DNA of 64,000 bases from contig JAINUG010000002.1 of the NCBI GenBank assembly GCA_029706075.1, positions 272,001 to 336,000 on the forward strand, read 5' to 3'. The DNA comes from Aldrovandia affinis. Its lineage: Eukaryota > Chordata > Actinopteri > Notacanthiformes > Halosauridae. The notes beneath the pieces are model-generated. The model ran no database searches. It saw only the letters and a list, made by a program, of their open reading frames with translations, and was not told where the DNA came from. The position numbers and the translations under genes are program-made. This document shows positions 28,482 to 41,640 of the stretch, one piece after another (the stretch's first letter is position 1; every line of letters begins with the position of its first letter).

Positions 28482-28695
28482 CAGGTAGTGGGCAAAAAAG
28501 TGGAAACACTTTGTAAATGAGGGGCACAAAGTATATTAAAAGCAGGTGCTTCCACACAGGTGTTGTTCCTGGGTAAATTGAAGTCACATCCCAGCATGCT
28601 TGGTTAACTATACTTGTGCCCAGCATGGCTATAAGACAAGGCCTCAGTGACTTCGAAACGGGTGATTGTTGGGCCGCATGCAAGTGCTTAAACTT
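28482..28695 (+). mobile_element. Tc1/mariner 5' end fragment, family B
   Basis: After TA at 28480-28481 the sequence CAGGTAGTGGGCAAAAAAGT begins an end closely related to that of the element at 39618. They share TAAATGAGGG-ACAAAGTAT, AAAGCAGGTGCTTCCA and GGGTGATTGTTGGGC. Only the first 210 bp remain, and the transposase is absent. Confidence 0.75.
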
Positions 28696-29663
28696 AGACG
28701 ACGAGAAGAACAGGAGGCTTTCCTAATAGGTTCTGAGTTCTACAACTCCTCTTTACAAACCTTATGACCATCGAGGTGTTTTATTATGTCCAATTCTCTT
28801 GGTTTCGAGCAGAAATGCGCTTTCCTCATCAGACCAGTTTTGTTAAGGAACCTTCTCTGCCATGTTCCTAAATTAAGGAAATTACGTCCCCAGCTGCACA
28901 TGCGCACAAAAAAATAGGTATTCTGATTAAATAAAGTATTCCAAACGGGTGTTTACATGCTGATATTGGGATAATATTCTACAATTAAACTGATTATCAG
29001 AGGTTTAACCAACCCTTCCATTCGCAACAAAATGTAATTGGGAAAGGGCTCATTCAGGCTACTCTGTTCCAGAAGCAGTGTTTATATGATGGTATTTTAT
29101 TCCAACTGAGTGTTCATTCTGACTAATAATGGATTTTTAGGCTGCATGTAAACCCTTAACTTTGGAACTGGAATGCCGTCTGTGATGTCATAATTGGGCC
29201 ACACACTGCAAGTGATTGAAGTGCATCTTTATGTTGTTGAAATCTGAGGCTAAGTCACACATTGTTTCACTGGGGCCTGGAATTCTGTTTGTGATATCAT
29301 ACTGGCACTGCAGGTGCCGAAAGTTTATTGTTTTGTTTGGAAATTGATGATAATGCTCATGATGTTCATTCCCTGCAGTGTTCTTTACAAAGATGAAAAT
29401 GAAAGCCAGTCAGGCTTTACGCGCACTTAGCGAACACTTCATTATAGAGTGCTACTGGAGCACCACCATGCATAATCTAGAGAGGTCGCATGGCCACTGT
29501 TCTAATAAAACCTGTACCTGCTTTGGGTGTGCTGTTTTGATCAACCCCCCCCCCCAAATAGAGGGCTGTCCTTTTTTGTGCTTTGTTTCTCTCTTTCTCT
29601 CATCACCACTGCCGACTTGCTCAACACTTCTTGTATATGTATGCCTGCCTTCTCATTTAATGA
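28696..29663. other. Probable remnant MITE and no gene
   Basis: Between about 28915 and 29160, motifs GTGTTTACATGCTGATATTG and ATGGATTTTTAGGCTGCATG recur in partly inverted form (both contain TTTACATG or its complement near TATTCCAA). This suggests an old DNA-element fragment, but no complete ends are visible. At 29166-29210 and 29278-29315 a diverged direct repeat (GGAAT-C-GT-TGTGAT-TCATA) is present. The rest is single-copy. Confidence 0.35.
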
Positions 29664-29690
29664 AAAAAAAAAAAAAAAAAAAAAAAAAAA
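29664..29690. repeat. Poly(A) run
   Basis: A run of about 27-28 A after ATG. It directly precedes the L2-type tail, but on the wrong side to be that element's own tail. Confidence 0.9.
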
Positions 29691-29699
29691 GCGACTAAT

Positions 29700-29866
29700 C
29701 TTTTCCTTCCCAGTGTTACTGCCTACAACGATGTCTATCGCTGTATTACTGCACTGATCTCGTGCGCAAACTATGATTGTTCCTACCATGTATTAATGCA
29801 CATCTTGTAAGTCGCTCTGGATAGGACCGTCTGCTAAATGCTTAAAATGTAAATGTAAAATGTAAA
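29700..29866 (+). mobile_element. L2-type LINE 3' end
   Basis: CTTGTAAGTCGCTCTGGATA followed by GGACCGTCTGCTAAATGC and short TAAAATGTAAATG repeats is the conserved 3' stem-loop and tail of fish L2-type LINEs. The same tail closes the SINE at 60622-60842. Upstream (29700-29800) is probably 3' untranslated sequence. The element is severely 5' truncated. Confidence 0.75.
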
Positions 29867-29884
29867 CTCTCTAACCTTTATTCT

Positions 29885-32839
<2,955 letters not shown>

Positions 32840-32953
32840 CAACTCATGAGAGAGCGGCAGCAGATGGCGAGCCGTCCGTTCGCCTCCGTCGATGTGGCTC
32901 TGGAAGTGGGGGGAGGAGGGGAGCAGGCTGAGCCGCTGCAGGCCCCGACAGAG
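32840..32953 (+). CDS. Candidate internal coding exon, product unknown
   Basis: A strong 3' splice site (about 55 pyrimidines then CTCCCACAG, ending at 32839) is followed by 114 bp, exactly 38 codons, without a stop, and then GAG|GTGGGT, a good 5' splice site (32954). The peptide begins QLMRERQQMASRPFASVDVA and ends in a glycine/glutamate-rich part (EVGGGGEQAEPLQAPTE). Third codon positions are GC-rich, as in real vertebrate exons. The exon is symmetrical (phase 0 at both ends), so it could be included or skipped without a frame change. I do not recognise the protein. No neighbouring exon was found within the window, which fits a gene with very large introns, or a chance exon-like segment. 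Confidence 0.4.
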
Positions 32954-34573
32954 GTGGGTACCCACGCAACTTTTAGTTTTTTTTTTTTGGGGGCTGTTGC
33001 ATATTTATATAACCAGCCCAGTTTCTATGGCGACGCGGCACACAGGCGTGGCTGCGGGCAGCACCCCTCATCTCAAGCGCACAGACTGGAGCACCGGGCT
33101 GTTCGCTGTTTGTGGGCTGTGAGGTTTAATTGTATGTGGGGCGAGGAGAGCCACTGGAGGATCCGTTAGTTTAAGGACAGGGGGCTCTCAGTGCAGAGCA
33201 GACGGCACTCTGTGACACTCCAGTGACGGATGAATGGCGGGCACTCGTACTTATGCCCTCAGAGTAACCACCCAACCCCCCTAACTGCCACTAAAACCCA
33301 CAGCTCCCTGGGAGGGGGGGGGGGTGCAAGTTTAAATCACAGCCTCTTATGAAAAAAATACTCTTATAGAGTTCTTATAAAGGTCTTAAACTTTCACTGT
33401 CGCTCTGTCTGTCTGACCCGGTGAGCATTTTTACCTTGGGAAAATCCTGTTTCATTAGGCTTCACTTCAGAACAAGAGATTTATTTCCACCAGAGAAATA
33501 AATCACGGCTTTCATTGCGTTTAAAAACCCCTAGGAGTATTGAATCGCAGAGGGCGAAATAGTTTTTTATGAATGTGGTGTTGCGTTTTCCCGGTTCGAC
33601 AGTGCATTGTCGTTTCAACTCATTCTGTTCTTCGTTGCATCATCTTCTCCTTTTCGAATCGTTCCATTGTATGTCCTTTTGATAATCCCACTCTACCTAC
33701 CATTAATTGCATGTTATTGAATTTCGCACTCGTCTCCTTTCCCCTGATGCTCTGCTATACCCATTTAAGATTGACTTGTAAGATAATATCTCCTGTGCTG
33801 TACCAACATCCAAGTTTTATCTTGCTGGATGTGAGTTGTCTCTTACGTGCATTGTCTTCATTTCAAGTTTTCCCTGTCTTGTCCTTTTTTTCTTTTAGAA
33901 TTTGGGACCGCATGTCACATGATGTAAGAAAGAAATCACTCCTGGCTGTGCAGTTGTATGATTAATAAACCACGACAGGGCAGGACAGTGATGCTGTCCG
34001 GAGGCAAAGCTGGGGGCCCTTTAACCCCCTCGAAGGGATTTATTAATGGTTCATTCCTCTTACACCATGGCTACTTACTTCAGAATCAAACACAATTAAG
34101 TGAAATAGCTGTAGCGCTGCGTCATTGTTTTTGTTAACTTGTTTTCCATTATGCTCAGTCGTAAATAGAATGTTAAGCTGAAGTGGAATGTTGAAAGGGT
34201 TCGCGTATTCATTTGGAACTGCGATAAAGCCACTTTCTCCGGAGCCGCCACTTCGCCTCGCGTTATCGTTTCTACGTGCGGCTTATTGGAAAATAATCAA
34301 CCGTCAGAATCTTTTATTTAACCCCGATGCAGGGTGCTCTCTTCGCTAATTGTGACCGGTACTAATCGATTCCACACCCGTCTGTACTTAACTGTTCTAT
34401 GTAAATGAAATGGAGGTACCATTTGCTTTTCTTGTGGGTGCAGTTTTTGGGAATCCTCCCCTTGCCTACTATTTCCTGTGGAGATGTAAAGTAGTGGGGA
34501 AGATATAAAAGCGGGTTACTCAGAACTTATGACTGGAAAAGAAGAAGAAACTGTAGAGGTCTGTCTCTTTGTT
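32954..34573. other. No gene seen
   Basis: Single-copy DNA with a G10 run near 33315 and AT-rich parts. The 130-codon frame at 33573-33965 shows no domain and lies in AT-rich sequence, so I leave it uncalled. Confidence 0.4.
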
Positions 34574-34661
34574 GGAGCGGGTGCTCTTTCACCCGTTTTC
34601 ACACACATGTCCACACCTGCCATTGTGTGTCTAGACAGACGGGTGAAAGAACACCAGCTCC
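34574..34661 (+). repeat. Imperfect hairpin (22-bp arms, 20 paired)
   Basis: Arm 34574-34595 (GGAGCGGGTG...) pairs with arm 34640-34661 (...ACACCAGCTCC) with two mismatches. Inside the 44-nt loop, ACACACATG and CATTGTGTGT can pair further. The fold is long enough for a small-RNA precursor or the core of a MITE. I know of no matching microRNA, and no promoter is visible. Confidence 0.55.
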
Positions 34662-34753
34662 ACCGGGGGTTATTTATTATCATCCTGTACACTCTGTTCT
34701 TGGGTAAAGAAGCTGGTTTCATGCTGCGTATTTGATCACTGCTTCTTCCACCT

Positions 34754-34755
<2 letters not shown>

Positions 34756-34817
<62 letters not shown>

Positions 34818-34848
34818 GTGCGTGTGTGCGTGCGTGCGTGCGTGCGTT
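34756..34848. repeat. (GT)n/(GTGC)n microsatellite
   Basis: Pure GT to about 34811, then GTGC units. Confidence 0.95.
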
Positions 34849-35045
34849 GTGGAAGGGTCTCTGGGTCTGTTGATTAGTCTGAATGTAGTACATAAGCACA
34901 TTTGTTGTTTGTGGCTCTGCCTGGTATGCTTGCTTGTATTTGTGGAAGGGTCTGTGTGGTCTGTGATGAGTCTGAATGTGTGCATAAGTACATTTGTGTG
35001 TGTGGCTCTGCCTGTGTGTGACGTGTGTGTGTGTGTGTGTGTGTC
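34849..35045. repeat. Dimeric 93-bp tandem duplication
   Basis: GTGGAAGGGTCT at 34849 and 34942 starts two copies. Both continue with AGTCTGAATGT, CATAAG-ACATTTGT and GTGGCTCTGCCT. The second ends in a GT tract. Confidence 0.85.
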
Positions 35046-35224
35046 CACGCATGTGCAAATGGCTGTTTAATTTCCACTTCATAGCACTGCACAGTACAGT
35101 AATAGAGTGAATGGTGTGTCGTTACTGCAGATTTGACTCAGTGATTTTGCTAAGACCGTAGTCTCACAGTGTACGTATGCCTCTGAAAGATGATCATTCA
35201 TCTCCAAGGTTGCACTTTTCTATC

Positions 35225-35703
35225 GTCTCTGTACTGAGGTGTGTACTGAGGTGTGCGCCATGGAAACCTGTCCCCTTTTATTATGTAGTTCCCTTTGCAC
35301 TGAGGTGTGTGCCATGGAAACCTGTCCCCTTTTATTATGTAGTTCCCTTTGCACTGAGGTGTGTGCCATGGAAACCTGTCCCCTTTTATTATGTAGTTCC
35401 TTTGCACTGAGGTGTGTGCCCTGTCCCCTTTTATTTTCTAGTTCCCTTTGCACTGAGGTGTGTGCCATGGAAACCTGTCCCCTTTTATTTTCTAGTTCCC
35501 TTTGCACTGAGGTGTGCGCCATGGAAACCTGTCCCCTTTTATTTTCTAGTTCCCTTTTTTCTGAGATGTGTCACATCAAAATCTGTCACCCTTTACATTT
35601 CAGCTGCCTCTGTCCTGTGAGACATGTCCCCTGAAAACATGTTCCCCTTTATTATGTAGTTCCCTTTGCACTGAGATGTGTCACATGGAAACCTGTCCCC
35701 TCG
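35225..35703. repeat. 54-bp minisatellite
   Basis: About nine units on the pattern ACTGAGGTGTGTGCCATGGA, then AACCTGTCCCC, TTTTATTATGTAG, TTCCCTTTGC. The central units are nearly identical (starts at 35245, 35299, 35353, 35406, 35452, 35506). One unit lacks CATGGAAA and another lacks one base. Outer units (35560-35703) are diverged. Confidence 0.95.
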
Positions 35704-37020
35704 CAACACCTCTTGCTCCATTTTGTTGAGTGCGGCTCATCTTGTGTCAGTTGACCCCATGCGTGGAAGTAAAACCCCTGAGAAGGAGGACAGATTTTTT
35801 TTGTTTGGATTTATTTCTGAAAATTGACTTTTTATTTTTTGAGTGAGAGGTGAAGGGGTGAAGAACAGTGAATCAAAACCATTTATTTTCATAAAGGTTA
35901 ATTACACAACGTCTGTCCCTGCTTTACATACTCTGTTTAGCATAATTGCATAATAAATGGCCGACTTGTTTATATGCCATTTGTGAAGGGGAGTGAATAG
36001 AGTCATCATCAAATTTCATCCACAGTTTGGGCAATAAGCAGGAGTTTTGACTGCGTGGTGTAATATGTATATAAACTTCAGCCAAATCCATTATGTTCGC
36101 AGTTTGTGACAGCTCTTTAAAACTTTATTTTGCAGATGAGCAGACTGATAAGATTTTATATTTTATATGTGCGTATTGATTTTAATTGTCATTTTAGTCT
36201 TTGTTTTGTGAAGTCGGGCGAACGTTTAGTTGAATCATTACAGTTTTTTTGAGCGTGATAGGGAAATAAAATGTTTATTCAATTTAACTTCTTTGTTATG
36301 GGAATTTAAAGTCTAGTGACTAATTGTCACTTGCATTAAATTGGGATGTTACCATCGAGAACATTTCATTTTCAACAATGTTTATTTTAGAAAAAATGCA
36401 TGCTAGAGACTTATAGTTATATTAAATGATGACATGGTTTTTTTCTTGTTTTACAGAAAAAACCTTGAATGCTGCTTCATGCACTTGCCTTGTGGTCCAT
36501 GCTAGTTTTGATGAAATGGGTTGAAGCCATGCTGAATGTGTGTGGCAGGGCTAAAGCTGAGCTCTTGAAGGTTGTGTAAAAGAGTGAGGGAATGGACAGG
36601 CTTCAGAGTTTCCTCAGTCTCCTGCGTTCCGTCTCTCTTAGACCTGTGTTTATATTCTGCGTTTATATAGGCCTGGCTGACAGGCGGTTATGTTGAAGCC
36701 AGACTGCAGGTGAACTCAGTGTCTCGTACAAATGGTAGCAGATTTCAGCTTCAAGTACTTTCCTTAGGGACTTATGATTAGCTTTGTCCTATAAAAGTGT
36801 ATTATTATGCTTTGGGAGATGAAAGGAATGCTGTTTGTATTTCCCAAAATGGATTTGGAGAAGCTTGACACGGTGGAAATCATTTGTCACAAACAAAAAT
36901 TTTGAGAACAGTTGTAGAGAAATCTGGATTTATGTGTATAATAATAATAAGTGTGATAGGCAATAGTTATACGTACAGTATGCTGAGTACGCAGCAGTAC
37001 ATGAGGAGTGGGACATGTCC
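35704..37020. other. No gene seen; AT-rich
   Basis: AT-rich single-copy DNA (35750-36450 especially). No exon or repeat family is supported. Confidence 0.45.
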
Positions 37021-37119
37021 TCTCACTTTCTCACTCTCTCACTCTCTCACACATACACGGATCCACTCTTACACGTGCACACACACACCTACATACACTC
37101 TTTCTTTCTCTCACTTTCT

Positions 37120-37160
<41 letters not shown>

Positions 37161-37174
37161 ACATACACACACAC
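37021..37174. repeat. CT-rich and (CA)n microsatellite
   Basis: TCTCAC units, then CA repeats that are pure from 37121 to about 37155 and then carry ATAC interruptions. Confidence 0.93.
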
Positions 37175-37200
37175 GGTGGTGCACATGTACTCATCTATAT

Positions 37201-37464
37201 GTGGGTGTGGCTGGACTCCTGGGTGGGTGTGGCTGGACCCTTCAGTGGGTGTGGCTGGGCTCCTGGGTGGGTGTGTCTGTGCCACTGGGTGGGTGTGGCT
37301 GGACCATTCAGTGGGTGTGGCTGGACCCTTCAGTGGGTGTGGCTGGACCCTTCAGTGGGTGTGGCTGGGCTCCTAAGTGGGTGTGGCTGGGCTGCTCGGT
37401 GGGCGTGCTTGGGCTCGTGGGTGGGTGTGGCTGGACTCCAGCATGGGTGTGTACAGACTGGTGT
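37201..37464. repeat. 22-bp minisatellite carrying CACCC-box cores
   Basis: Twelve units with an exact 22-bp period (GTGGGTGTGGCTGGACCCTT plus CA in the commonest form). The last unit is diverged. Nine units hold an unbroken GGGTGTGGC, the reverse complement of GCCACACCC, the CACCC box bound by KLF/Sp-family zinc-finger factors. A 22-bp unit changes frame from copy to copy, so this is not a protein repeat. Confidence 0.95.
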
Positions 37465-39023
37465 GAACAGGGTTTAGTCATGCTTAGTGCTGGCGTCGGT
37501 TTGTCTCTGGTATTGATGGCAGGCATCCTAAAGGGTGGGCTTCTGTAAGACGATAAGGGCAAAACGATCTCCGACGTGGCTTTGACCAGACAGGCGCAGT
37601 CGCAGCCCAGAGGCCCTCTCTGGAATACCACGCTCGACATCGGGCGAGGATCGGACAGATCCTGAAGCGCAGGCACAGGGAAAAAGTTTCTCAGCCACCG
37701 TCACCCGGGGACGCTTGAGATGAGCGGCTGATTTAGAGTCCGTCCACACGCCGCCCCGCCGCTCCCACTCCTATCGCTGTCACCCAGCTGTCAGCCGCAG
37801 ACCGAGGAGGGCACGGACGGCGCATTGTCATCTCCGGTCCCCGGTGGCCTCCGCGCTTAGAGCTCTTTAATTTGGCCTGAATATTGAGCCCAGCTGGAGC
37901 GGACGAGCGTTCGCCATTGTTTCTGCGTTCAATTACGGGGAGGTGATTTGAGGGGCGGGACGCGACCTTGCGGTGCCACCGTGCCCGCCCGGTCTCCGCA
38001 GAGACGGGGGTCTCTCAAAGGAATGAGAAGGGGAAAGAGAGACAGCGAGCGAGCGAGATAGAGAGAGAGAGTCTTTTGTTTCTTTCAGGAGAGAACAAAC
38101 GCCTAAGTGAATTTGAAAGCCGGTAAAAAGTTCATTTTCTTCCTTCTCCCATATTTGAACGCTCGCCACTCTGAGCTGCGGTGGGGCAGTTAGCCACTGT
38201 CCTCCGCTTGTCCTCCGTCACACAGATGAACCCGGTGGCTTGCGGTCTGCGCTAAACTCTGTTTGCCCGAACGTTTGAGCGCTGGCATTGTGCGAGGTCC
38301 AGCATACCAGCGGCCACTGCCATTGGACTGATCCGTAATTACTGTGCGGCCAGGCGAGCGGGTCAGGGGTGTTCTCAAACGAGGCCGGCCCAAGCTCTCT
38401 CTGATAGCAGGCGCTCGCGTTTAACCCCGATTCCTGCTTTCCGGATAGCCTCTCGTCCCGGGGGAGAGTGGCCGCGGAGGCTGTCAGCTTTAAAGGAATC
38501 GCTGCCGGGCAAAGCTCTAATGCCAAGCAAGAAATATTTACACCAGGTAGCAAAGCACACGCTGTCAGCCTCCTGACCCACGCTGCTGAATTACTGCGTA
38601 AAGAAGGGCCCCAGTGCGTTATATACTAGGAAGGATCAGCATAGGAAGGCTACTGAGGAGGTCCACCTCTCTCAGACCCCCCACTCCCCTCTCTCACCTC
38701 CACTGAATTACACTTATCTGTGTTTTCACAATGCTGTTTAAAAAAACCCCGAAATGAATCAATTTCATATCTAATGCTTTAATGTCATGCATTTATTCTC
38801 CAATCTCCCAGATTTAATGCTCCCATGAGGGTAATGAAACCGTTGGCGTGGAGATAAAGAATATTTATTACACCTGTGCGAGAACCTTAAGCTGATTGTG
38901 GATTATCAACACTCATGACCCCCCCATCCCCTTCCCCCACCCATTTTATCTCACCTAGCACCAGCAGAGTTAAAACACAGATGAATAAACATGCACACAC
39001 ACTCCTACTCACATGCACTTTGT
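37465..39023. other. No gene seen; CpG-rich at 37550-38560
   Basis: Many CpGs occur between about 37550 and 38560 (GCGAGCGAGCGAG, GGACGCGACC, GGCCAGGCGAGCGGG). A GA-rich tract lies at 38036-38072. No exon is supported. The CpG-rich part may be a CpG island. Confidence 0.4.
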
Positions 39024-39049
39024 ATACACACACACACACACACACACAC
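39024..39049. repeat. (CA)n microsatellite, short
   Basis: Pure CA run after TGTATA. Confidence 0.92.
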
Positions 39050-39352
39050 GTTTCAATACTTTTAATCCACAATGAGAAGTATTCAGCTATAGGATATCTG
39101 AATAATGGCCTTAGGTCTTATGTCCTGTGTATTTTTAGCAAATGCAAATGTGTTTTTTCACTGGGATGCATGTAACAGCATCTTTTCCATATTGATCGAC
39201 CTCCAATTATCGCTGAGAGTGTAATATCTCACTACCAAGCTGTGTACATGGAACAAACTACCAATCATTAATCTCAACAGTTGCCATGTCTGAATATGTC
39301 CGTGTTTACCAAAGGCTAGTAGTTCAGATTCTGAGACATATGTTTTTTGCAT

Positions 39353-39354
<2 letters not shown>

Positions 39355-39392
<38 letters not shown>

Positions 39393-39395
39393 ACA
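39355..39395. repeat. (CA)n microsatellite
   Basis: CA run with one ATAC interruption near its 3' end. Confidence 0.92.
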
Positions 39396-39617
39396 AACAT
39401 GTATACACCCCTCCACGGATGAGAATGCATGCGTGTGTGCGTGCGTGAATGTGCTCTACTGTATAAGCCCATTGCATCTGGGCATGTGTTATAGATAGAG
39501 CCCTGAGTTTTCAGTGACTGATTTTATAGCTTGATTTTACAGCCTTCCTGAATCGTTACTAATTACACACAATTACACTTCAATTCATGAAGCACTGCTA
39601 GTGGCTATTAACGCATA

Positions 39618-41060
39618 CCGATAACTGCCAAAATAAAGGAAACGTGAGTAAATGAGGGATACAAAGTATGTTGAAAGCAGGTGCTTCCATGCAGGTGTGG
39701 TTCCTGAGTTAATTAAGCAATAACATCCCATCATGCTTATGGTCATGTATAAAAGTTCTGGGCAGACCCAGTGGTCCATTATTTGGCTACTCTGGCTAGA
39801 AGAAGGGATCTCGGTGAAAGAGGGGTGATTGTTGGGCAAGTTTGGCAGGAGCCTCAGTGATGAAGACTGCTAAACTTGCTGATGTTTCATGAGGAACAGT
39901 GGCTGGAAGTCTGAGGGAAAGGCATCATCAACTATGGGCAACTGAGGAGAAAAGCGTATACTCCTCAACTGTGATGTCCGTGCATTGACTTGAGATGCAA
40001 GGCAAAATAGATTAGTAACTGTGAATCAGTTGATTGCAAATATCAATCTAGGGTGTGAACAGGCAGTTTCATCTAGAACAGTCTGTCCAGAACTTGAGGG
40101 GTGCAAAGAACACGGTGGTGTACTGAATAGTGGAAAAAAGGTCATATTGTCAGATGAGTCATCTGTTCTCAACAAGCAGACGAGTGTGTGACGCACACCA
40201 AAGAAAAAAAATACGGACGGGCCCCTAGGTGGAGCAATGGTACTCGCCCGGAGTGCAGGTTGCCCACTGCCCTGGCTGCACCAGCCCGGCTCTGGCCAGG
40301 AGTCCCATTTGCCCTTTCCGAGTCCCTGTTCCCCTTGGGAGAGGGGGGAGGGAAGCCGGCATGAGCTCACCACATACAAGAGTGGCTCTGTGTGTACCAG
40401 AGTTACGCTCCATGGCTTGGCGTGTTCCGTCTTGGAGGAGGCGGCTCATCTCCTTTGTCACAGCCGGTCCCAGAGCTACGGCAGCAAGCTCACAGTATGA
40501 GGGGGGATAGTTGACATGAAAATAGGGTACATAATTGCTGTGACTCATCTCTGCACTTAATTGGGAGGAAAAATCAGAAACAAATATAACAATAATAAAA
40601 AATAAAAATAAATACAGGCCCAAGTGCTTGTTTCCCACGGCAGGTCTGTTATGGTATGGGGTGTATTTTCCTGCCATGTTGTGGGTCCACTCAACCCCTT
40701 AGAGGGCAAGGTAGATGCGAATAAATACAATGTATATACCATTCTGAATGTTTACCCTCATCCTGTGGTTTAGAGAGTGTGTAGAGGTGTGGTGTATCCA
40801 TCAGGATAGAAAGGCCATCTCCTCCAGGATGACAATGCCCCCATCCACAGGGCATGAGTGATCACTGAATGAGCATGAAAGCAACTGGCTGAGGGCCATG
40901 ATGGAATTTGAAAGAATGGTGTAGCATCCCTCCAGTTGAGTTCTGGACAGTTGCAGAATCCATGCCAAGGCCCATTGAAGCTGTTTTGACGGCTTGTGGT
41001 GGCCAAATGCCCTGTTAAGACGATTTATGCTGGTGATTCCTTTATTTTGGCAGTTATCTG
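39618..41060 (+). mobile_element. Tc1/mariner element, family B, interrupted by a SINE
   Basis: Inverted ends: CCGATAACTGCCAAAATAAA on the left and CAGATAACTGCCAAAATAAA read inward from the right. TA flanks it at 39616-39617 and 41061-41062. The plus strand holds transposase remnants. Near 40820-40870 the frame reads QDDNAPIHRA, the block around the second catalytic aspartate. Many stops and indels make it a pseudogene. Without the SINE at 40212-40630 the element is about 1 kb, shorter than a full-length relative, so it also has internal deletions. The fragment at 28482 belongs to the same family. Confidence 0.88.
40212..40630 (+). mobile_element. tRNA-derived SINE, family C, nested in the mariner element
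   Basis: The head GGGCCCCTAGGTGGAGCAAT and the body (AGGTTGCCCACTGCCCTGGC, CACAGCCGGTCCCAGAGCTA) match the copy at 63674. The tail half (GAGCTACGGCAGCAAGCTCA, AATTGGGAGGAAAAA) matches the complement of 10177-10561. The A-rich flanks (AAAAAAATAC before and AAAATAAATAC after) are a plausible target-site duplication. Mariner sequence resumes at CAGGCCCAAGTGCTTG. Confidence 0.8.
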
Positions 41061-41289
41061 TATTTATACATTTTATTAACCGGTTTATTCATTGTAATGG
41101 GACAGTAATACATTCATGTTAGTTTGTTCAAGTAAAGACTTGTAGATGTTATTGGTCCTGCCATACAAAGAATTATCTCTGCGATCGATTTCCCTTTATT
41201 TAGGTAATCGCCGCTTCATAACAGCTGATTACCCGATGCGTTGACGAATACTGAGGCTCCATTGTTAAAGATGCTCTCTGCAAGTGCAT

Positions 41290-41640
41290 GCTGGGCCCTG
41301 TAGTTCAGACATCGCAGATTTGAACCTTGATTGCCACTCATGGACCATGACTGGGGGTTTGCAGAGGTGGGACTGTATTGGCCTCATCGCGCCAGGGGTA
41401 GGGTGGGTTTAAGTCAGCCAGGGTTCACTGGTTTACCACTGTATGAGCTCCTGCAATGTGCCAGACCCCCACCCCACAGACATGCCTGCACTCCAGTCAG
41501 CATTAGCTCTTGTGTAGTTGTGTGGCCTGCAGTGTGGAAAATTGTCACTGGTTTGTGGGCGAGCACATCGGAGGAGTGCACATGCGTCAGCCCAGGAAGC
41601 ATTGGCTCAAATCTGGGAGAGAAAAAAATAATTGAGACAC
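41290..41640 (+). mobile_element. Probable SINE with the same 3' end type
   Basis: A tRNA-like start (TGTAGTTCAGACATCGCAGA, GATTTGAACC) is followed by a GC-rich body (CAGGGGTAGGGTGGGTTTAA, TTGTCACTGGTTTGTGGGCG) and an end AATCTGGGAGAGAAAAAAATAA. The end resembles the AAATTGGGAGAAAAA end of family C. Strongly diverged, so the family assignment is tentative. Confidence 0.45.

Noticed and set aside
32840..32953. Assigning the candidate exon to a SoxD-type transcription factor because of a Q-L-x-R-E-x-Q pattern
   Set aside because: The resemblance is only a few residues long and fails beyond them. No family name is justified.
33573..33965. 130-codon open frame
   Set aside because: AT-rich, low-complexity hydrophobic text without domain, signal structure or splice context.
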